A model generated the notes under the pieces. It was given only the letters and a program-made list of their open reading frames with translations. It was not told the DNA's origin and did no database searches. The position numbers and the translations under genes are program-made. 10,353 nucleotides of DNA from Azoarcus sp. (lineage in GTDB: Bacteria; Pseudomonadota; Gammaproteobacteria; Burkholderiales; Rhodocyclaceae). Of this stretch, positions 6,482-10,353 are shown one piece after another. Within the stretch, counting starts at the first letter, position 1. Every line of letters begins with the position of its first letter. The DNA is taken from contig JAITWP010000139.1 in the NCBI GenBank assembly GCA_031285365.1, positions 1 through 10,353 of the forward strand, read 5' to 3'.

Positions 6482-9400
6482 ATGAAACCATTCTCATTTT
6501 TTTGTGGTCTGGCTGTTTTGGCGGCCACCTTTTTCCCGCCTGCACAGGCGCAGGTCACCCTCACCGTCACCGACCCGAAAGCCACGCCTGTTACCGTGCA
6601 ATCGGCGGACATCACGACCGAAGTCACCGGGCGGTTTGCGGTGACAACGTTCGATCTTGTTTTCTTCAACCCCAACAACCGCGTGCTCGAAGGGTCATTC
6701 GAGTTTCCCCTGCTCGACGGCCAGCGCGTGGTGCGCTTCGCGCTCGATATAGACGGTGCGCTCCGTGAGGCCGTGCCCATCGAAAAGGAAAAGGGTCGCG
6801 CCGTGTTCGAGGAAATCCAGCGCCGCCGCGTCGATCCCGGCCTGCTCGAACAGACAATGGGCAACAACTACCGCGCGCGTGTCTTCCCGATTCCCGCAAA
6901 CGGCACGCGCCGTATCATTATTGCCTACCAGGAAGACCTGTTTGCTTCATCCGCCCTGAGTGCCTCGGCGCGTTACCGGCTCGCGCTCGATTTTCCAAAC
7001 GCGCTCAAAACGTTCAATTTCACCGCAAAGGTTTTTTCCGCGTCCGGCACAAAGCCGCCGAAGGCCACCACCACACTCGCGCTCGAGCTACCTGCATGGC
7101 GTGATGCGAAAGTGCTCAACGTGAAAAAGGAAAATTTCACCGCGCGCGGCCTGCTCGAACTCGAACTTCCCACCATTGCCGCCAATGTTCGCCCTGCCGT
7201 CATCACGGAAAAATTCAACGAGCGCGAGTACTTTTATGCCGAAGCTGCTTTGCCTGCTTCGCTCAAGGCAAAGCCGCGCCCCGCGCCCGGAGTGGTCGGC
7301 ATTCTCTGGGACGCTTCCGGCTCCGGCCGCGAGCGCGATCATGAACGCGAGTTTGCATTGCTCGACGCATGGTTTGCCTCTGTGCGCGATGTTGACGTGA
7401 AGCTCATCGCCTTTCGCAATGCCGTTGCCGCTCCGCTCGCTTTCAAGGTGCGCGACGGCAAATGGATTGAGCTTCGCGCCGCGCTCGAAAAAACGGTCTA
7501 CGACGGGGCCACGTCGTTTGATGGACTGGCCGACGATGCCGCTGTAGGCGAATGGTTGCTCTTTTCCGACGGCCTCATGAATTTCGGCACGACGCAAACC
7601 ATCGAGAAACTTCCGTTCCGTGCCCCCGTACACACGATAAATGCCAGCGCGAGCGCCGCGCCTGCGCTTTTGCGCGGACTGGCCGCGCGCGGCGGCGGCG
7701 AATACGCGGATTTGCTGGCGCTCGACGCAAAGGTTGCCGCTGCACGCCTGCGCCAGTATTCGGCCCGGGTGATTGGCGTCGAACGCAACCCGGAAGCTGT
7801 CGCGCAAGTGTTCCCCGAGGCGGGCACGCCCGTAAACCTTGAAAGCGGCACATTGATTGTGACGGGCATCCTGCGCAAACCCTCGGCGACCGTGCGCGTG
7901 AAAGTGGGGTTCTCCGAAACGGATGCGCAAATGATCGACATCGCCGTGAAATCCGGCGAAAGCGCAAGCACGCTTGCCGCGCGCGCGTGGGCTGTGGCGA
8001 AAATCGACCATCTTTCCGCCGCCGCAGGCGACAACCGCGAGGACATCCGCCGCACGAGCCAGGAGTTTCGCATCGTTACGGCGGATACATCGCTGATCGT
8101 GCTGGAACTGCTTGAAGACTATATCCGCTACGACATCGAGGCGCCCGCCGAATTGCGCGACGAATGGCTGAAGCGCCGCCGTGCGACTGAGGTTGCTTTC
8201 AACAATAAGCGCGACCAGCAAATCGAGCGCATTGTGAAGCTGCATAACGAGCGCGTGAAATGGTGGGAGAAGGAATTTCCGAAGGATGCGCGTAAACCCG
8301 GTAAAGAAAAGGAAAAGGTTCGTGCTCAGGGTGTGACTGCCAGGGGAGCGCAGGCACCACAGGCAACAATGAGAGCACGTCAGGCTCCGCCCGAACTCCA
8401 ACGGCGGGAAGTAGGCGAACTTCGACTGGCGGAGTCCCCAGCGTCGATGCAGGAATTGAGTATAGAGGCGCAGGAGGATGCCGTACCGCAGGCCGACGAG
8501 CGGGTCGTCGCGGGCCTCGCGCGTAGAGGAGAAACTTCCGCAAAGGCAATGCCCGCCCCGCAAATATCTGCCGCTCCGACCGCTTCTATCGCCCTTCAGC
8601 GCTGGTCACCCTCGGCGAGTTATCTCGACCGCCTTCGTCGTGTCTCGAAATCGGAACGTTTTGCAGCCTATCTCGAAGAGCGTGCCGATCATGCGCGCAA
8701 GCCGGGATTTTATCTGGACGTTGCGGGATATTTCTTCGATGAAGCCAAGGATACCGCGCTGGGATTGCAGGTTCTGTCGAATCTCGCCGAGCTTGGTCTC
8801 GAAGACGCGGCATTGCTGCGTGTGCTCGGTCATCGTCTCGTACAGGCAGGGCGGCCCGATCTGGCCCTGCCGGTGTTCGAGCGCGTGCTGAAGATTCGCG
8901 GCGAAGAGCCGCAAAGCCGCCGCGATCTCGCGCTCGTGCTCGCAAAACTCGGACAGCATCAGCGTGCAGTCGATTTGCTCTGGGAGATCGTGAGCCGCTC
9001 ATGGGATGGACGTTTCCCCGAAATCGAACTCATCGTGCTCGGAGAACTGAACGCCATTGTGGCAACGAGCAGGCAAAAGCTGGATGTGTCAAAAATTGAT
9101 GCGCGCCTGCTCAGAAACATGCCCGTCGGCTTGCGCGTCATCCTGACGTGGGATGCCGATAATTGCGACATCGACCTGTGGGTTGACGATCCGAACGGCG
9201 AGCGCGCGATGTATAGCCATCCGCTTACCTACCAGGGTGGACGCATGTCCAGGGACTTCACCGGCGGCTACGGGCCGGAGGAATTTCTGGTACGCATACC
9301 GAAGCCCGGCAAATACACGGTGCGCATCAATTATTACGGCGACGGCCGCCAGACGGCTCTTGGCCCCGTGACGGCGCAGGTACGGTTGAACACCGGTTTC

Positions 9401-9493
9401 GGCACACCGCAGGAAAAAGAAGAACTCATTACCGTGCGCCTTGTGGACAGAAAGGAATCGCTTGAAATCGGCTCGATCATGATCGAGAAGTGA
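6482..9493 (+). CDS. Exported VIT-VWA protein with C-terminal DUF2135
   Basis: Large exported protein of 1003 residues. In order: Sec signal peptide (1-23, ending AQA); VIT (vault/inter-alpha-trypsin) domain, about 25-150, with FFNPNN, LEGSFEFPL, PGLLEQ and VFPIPANGTRRI; von Willebrand A-like domain, about 265-430, with a complete MIDAS metal site (D277-A-S279-G-S281, T344, D363); a charged region, about 560-615, including WWEKEF; a Pro/Ala/Gln/Arg-rich linker to about 715; a TPR-like helical repeat region, about 720-870; and DUF2135 from about 880, with TWDADNCDIDLWV and DDPNGE. The linker uses AGA, AGG and ATA codons more than its flanks. DUF2135 also occurs in E. coli YfaP, near an alpha-2-macroglobulin-like gene. 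Known VIT-VWA proteins bind other proteins; this one's partner and function are unknown. No Shine-Dalgarno precedes the ATG, but the signal peptide supports it. Confidence 0.88.
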   Translation: MKPFSFFCGLAVLAATFFPPAQAQVTLTVTDPKATPVTVQSADITTEVTGRFAVTTFDLVFFNPNNRVLEGSFEFPLLDGQRVVRFALDIDGALREAVPIEKEKGRAVFEEIQRRRVDPGLLEQTMGNNYRARVFPIPANGTRRIIIAYQEDLFASSALSASARYRLALDFPNALKTFNFTAKVFSASGTKPPKATTTLALELPAWRDAKVLNVKKENFTARGLLELELPTIAANVRPAVITEKFNEREYFYAEAALPASLKAKPRPAPGVVGILWDASGSGRERDHEREFALLDAWFASVRDVDVKLIAFRNAVAAPLAFKVRDGKWIELRAALEKTVYDGATSFDGLADDAAVGEWLLFSDGLMNFGTTQTIEKLPFRAPVHTINASASAAPALLRGLAARGGGEYADLLALDAKVAAARLRQYSARVIGVERNPEAVAQVFPEAGTPVNLESGTLIVTGILRKPSATVRVKVGFSETDAQMIDIAVKSGESASTLAARAWAVAKIDHLSAAAGDNREDIRRTSQEFRIVTADTSLIVLELLEDYIRYDIEAPAELRDEWLKRRRATEVAFNNKRDQQIERIVKLHNERVKWWEKEFPKDARKPGKEKEKVRAQGVTARGAQAPQATMRARQAPPELQRREVGELRLAESPASMQELSIEAQEDAVPQADERVVAGLARRGETSAKAMPAPQISAAPTASIALQRWSPSASYLDRLRRVSKSERFAAYLEERADHARKPGFYLDVAGYFFDEAKDTALGLQVLSNLAELGLEDAALLRVLGHRLVQAGRPDLALPVFERVLKIRGEEPQSRRDLALVLAKLGQHQRAVDLLWEIVSRSWDGRFPEIELIVLGELNAIVATSRQKLDVSKIDARLLRNMPVGLRVILTWDADNCDIDLWVDDPNGERAMYSHPLTYQGGRMSRDFTGGYGPEEFLVRIPKPGKYTVRINYYGDGRQTALGPVTAQVRLNTGFGTPQEKEELITVRLVDRKESLEIGSIMIEK

Positions 9494-9500
9494 ACGTGCG

Positions 9501-9542
9501 TTGAGTGCAATCCCCGGTCTTTTTCAGGCCGGGGTGACTCAA
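9501..9542 (+). terminator. Nested hairpin after the VIT-protein gene
   Basis: The inner stem pairs CCCCGGTC (9512-9519) with GGCCGGGG (9527-9534), one G-U pair, around a 7-nt loop. The outer stem pairs TTGAGT (9501-9506) with ACTCAA (9537-9542). It starts 8 nt after the stop codon. No T-run follows on either strand, so it may be a terminator needing help, or a 3' RNA-stability element. Confidence 0.45.
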
Positions 9543-9642
9543 AACATCGACTGTTTCCGCATGGCGTTGCCTCCTGGCGCGGGATAATCGTGATTGCTTT
9601 TGCGTTGCTCTTGTTTCACTTGGGGTTGCGTGGACCGGTTCC

Positions 9643-9671
9643 GGTTCCGAATCCGGGGAACCTGCTAGAAT
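9643..9671 (+). promoter_or_regulatory. Candidate ndk promoter with overlapping inverted repeat
   Basis: TGCTAGAAT at 9663-9671 is an extended -10 element (TGn plus TAGAAT, 5 of 6 to consensus), 51 nt before the ndk start. The -35 region is poor, as allowed for extended -10 promoters. An inverted repeat, GGTTCC (9643-9648) and GGAACC (9657-9662), sits immediately upstream where a repressor or activator could bind. Confidence 0.4.
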
Positions 9672-9710
9672 TCGTCCCCCTTCGCGTTTTGTCACAATCA
9701 AAAACATACC

Positions 9711-9716
9711 AGGAGA
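9711..9716 (+). promoter_or_regulatory. Ribosome binding site of ndk
   Basis: AGGAGA lies 6 nt before ATG 9723. This is the strongest Shine-Dalgarno in the window and fits a well-expressed housekeeping gene. Confidence 0.75.
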
Positions 9717-9722
9717 GATTTC

Positions 9723-10148
9723 ATGGCCATCGAACGCACCCTTTCCATCATCAAACCCGATGCCGTCGCAAAGAACGTCGTCGGCAAGATCTACCAGCGT
9801 TTTGAAGACGCCGGACTCAAAATCATCGCTGCCCGCATGGCGCACCTGTCCGAGCGGGAAGCGGGTGAGTTTTACGCCGTGCACCGCGAACGCCCGTTTT
9901 TCAAGGATCTGGTCAAGTTCATGACTTCTGGCCCGGTCATGGTGCAGGTGCTCGAAGGCGAAAACGCGATTGCCAAAAATCGTGAATTGATGGGCGCGAC
10001 CGACCCGAAGAAGGCCGATGCGGGAACCATTCGTGCCGATTTTGCCGAATCCATCGACGCCAATGCCGTGCATGGATCTGACGCCCCGGAAACGGCGGCG
10101 GTGGAAGTGGCGTTCTTTTTCCCCCGCATTCTCATTCATTCTCGCTGA
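9723..10148 (+). CDS. ndk: Nucleoside diphosphate kinase
   Basis: Cytoplasmic enzyme that transfers the gamma-phosphate from a nucleoside triphosphate to a nucleoside diphosphate through a phospho-histidine, balancing NTP and dNTP pools. The 141-residue length is normal for the bacterial family. The N-terminal ERTLSIIKPDAV carries the nucleotide-contacting K11. RPFF and SGPVMVQVLEGENAI are typical, and NAVHGSD contains the catalytic H117. The C-terminus ends in FFFPR-, as expected for this fold. A strong ribosome binding site fixes the start. The gene is followed after 38 nt by rlmN on the same strand without an obvious terminator, only the small TTCCG/CGGAA palindrome after the stop, so cotranscription is likely. 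Confidence 0.97.
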   Translation: MAIERTLSIIKPDAVAKNVVGKIYQRFEDAGLKIIAARMAHLSEREAGEFYAVHRERPFFKDLVKFMTSGPVMVQVLEGENAIAKNRELMGATDPKKADAGTIRADFAESIDANAVHGSDAPETAAVEVAFFFPRILIHSR

Positions 10149-10186
10149 TATTTCCGTTCGGAACGAGTTAGGGTTGGTTGCCTGCC

Positions 10187-10353
10187 GTGCCTAATCTGCT
10201 CGATTACGATCTTTCCGCGCTGCTTGCCTGGTTCACCGAACTGGGCGAGAAGCCCTTTCGCGCTCGCCAGGTGATGCGCTGGATACATCGCGAGGGTTGC
10301 GATGATTTCGACGCGATGACCAATGTTGCCAAGGCGTTGCGGGCGAGACTTAA
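10187..10353 (+). CDS. rlmN: 23S rRNA/tRNA adenine-C2 methyltransferase RlmN, 5' part
   Basis: Partial gene: 55 codons and two bases before the window ends. The product should be a radical-SAM enzyme that methylates C2 of adenosine 2503 in 23S rRNA and A37 in some tRNAs. The visible N-terminus, with NLLDYD, LGEKPFRARQVMRWIH and DFDAMTNVAKALR, matches the N-terminal helical domain of RlmN; the CxxxC iron-sulfur motif lies outside the window. The start chosen is GTG 10187; an in-frame TTG at 10178 is an alternative. The ribosome binding site is weak (AGGG at 10170-10173). Position after ndk is a conserved arrangement. The final TAA seen at the window end is out of frame. Confidence 0.9.
   Translation, partial: MPNLLDYDLSALLAWFTELGEKPFRARQVMRWIHREGCDDFDAMTNVAKALRARL

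Noticed and set aside
7088..8563. Minus-strand open frame (491 codons) opposite the VIT-protein gene
   Set aside because: It shows no domain signatures, is antisense to well-supported VIT/VWA coding sequence, and has the composition of a shadow frame.
10351..10353. Apparent TAA stop ending rlmN early
   Set aside because: In the rlmN frame these bases split as the last T of a CTT codon plus an incomplete AA-; the gene continues beyond the window.

Overview
The window looks like chromosomal DNA of a Gram-negative proteobacterium, most likely a betaproteobacterium. It encodes a periplasmic PBP7-type endopeptidase, an outer-membrane porin and several proteins with Sec signal peptides. Its right end carries ndk followed directly by rlmN, an order common in beta- and gammaproteobacteria, and the rlmN N-terminus reads like betaproteobacterial versions. 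G+C is moderately high by eye, with AT-richer intergenic stretches. I cannot assign a genus.

Layout, left to right. (1) 82-1194 (+): PbpG-type D-alanyl-D-alanine endopeptidase with an unusual cationic pentapeptide-repeat linker, followed by a probable Rho-independent terminator. (2) 1406-3640 (+): a cellobiose/diacetylchitobiose-type PTS EIIC membrane domain fused to an EAL cyclic-di-GMP phosphodiesterase domain. (3) 3637-5028 (+): a ChiP-like (OprD-family) chitoporin whose start codon overlaps the stop of the fusion gene. (4) 5036-6310 (-): a putative Na+/H+ antiporter, convergent with the porin and only 7 nt away. (5) 6482-9493 (+): a large exported VIT-VWA-helical repeat-DUF2135 protein. 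(6) 9723-10148 (+): nucleoside diphosphate kinase. (7) 10187 to the window end (+): the first 55 codons of rlmN.

The standout is the translationally coupled pair EIIC-EAL plus chitoporin. In enterobacteria the chitoporin ChiP and the diacetylchitobiose EIIC (ChbC) serve the same chitooligosaccharide uptake pathway. Here the EIIC has no IIA or IIB partner in the window and is instead joined to an EAL domain that keeps the catalytic residues I can check. My inference is a two-membrane module: the porin admits chitooligosaccharides or related beta-glucosides, and the EIIC-EAL protein reads their presence or transport and lowers cyclic-di-GMP. Such a module could link sugar supply to the choice between biofilm and motility. 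The other genes look like ordinary housekeeping or accessory genes with no evident link to it.

No tRNA, rRNA, CRISPR array, insertion sequence or attachment site was seen. The non-coding gaps (1-81, 1195-1405, 6311-6481, 9494-9722, 10149-10186) are all under 300 bases; candidate regulatory elements in them are listed separately.
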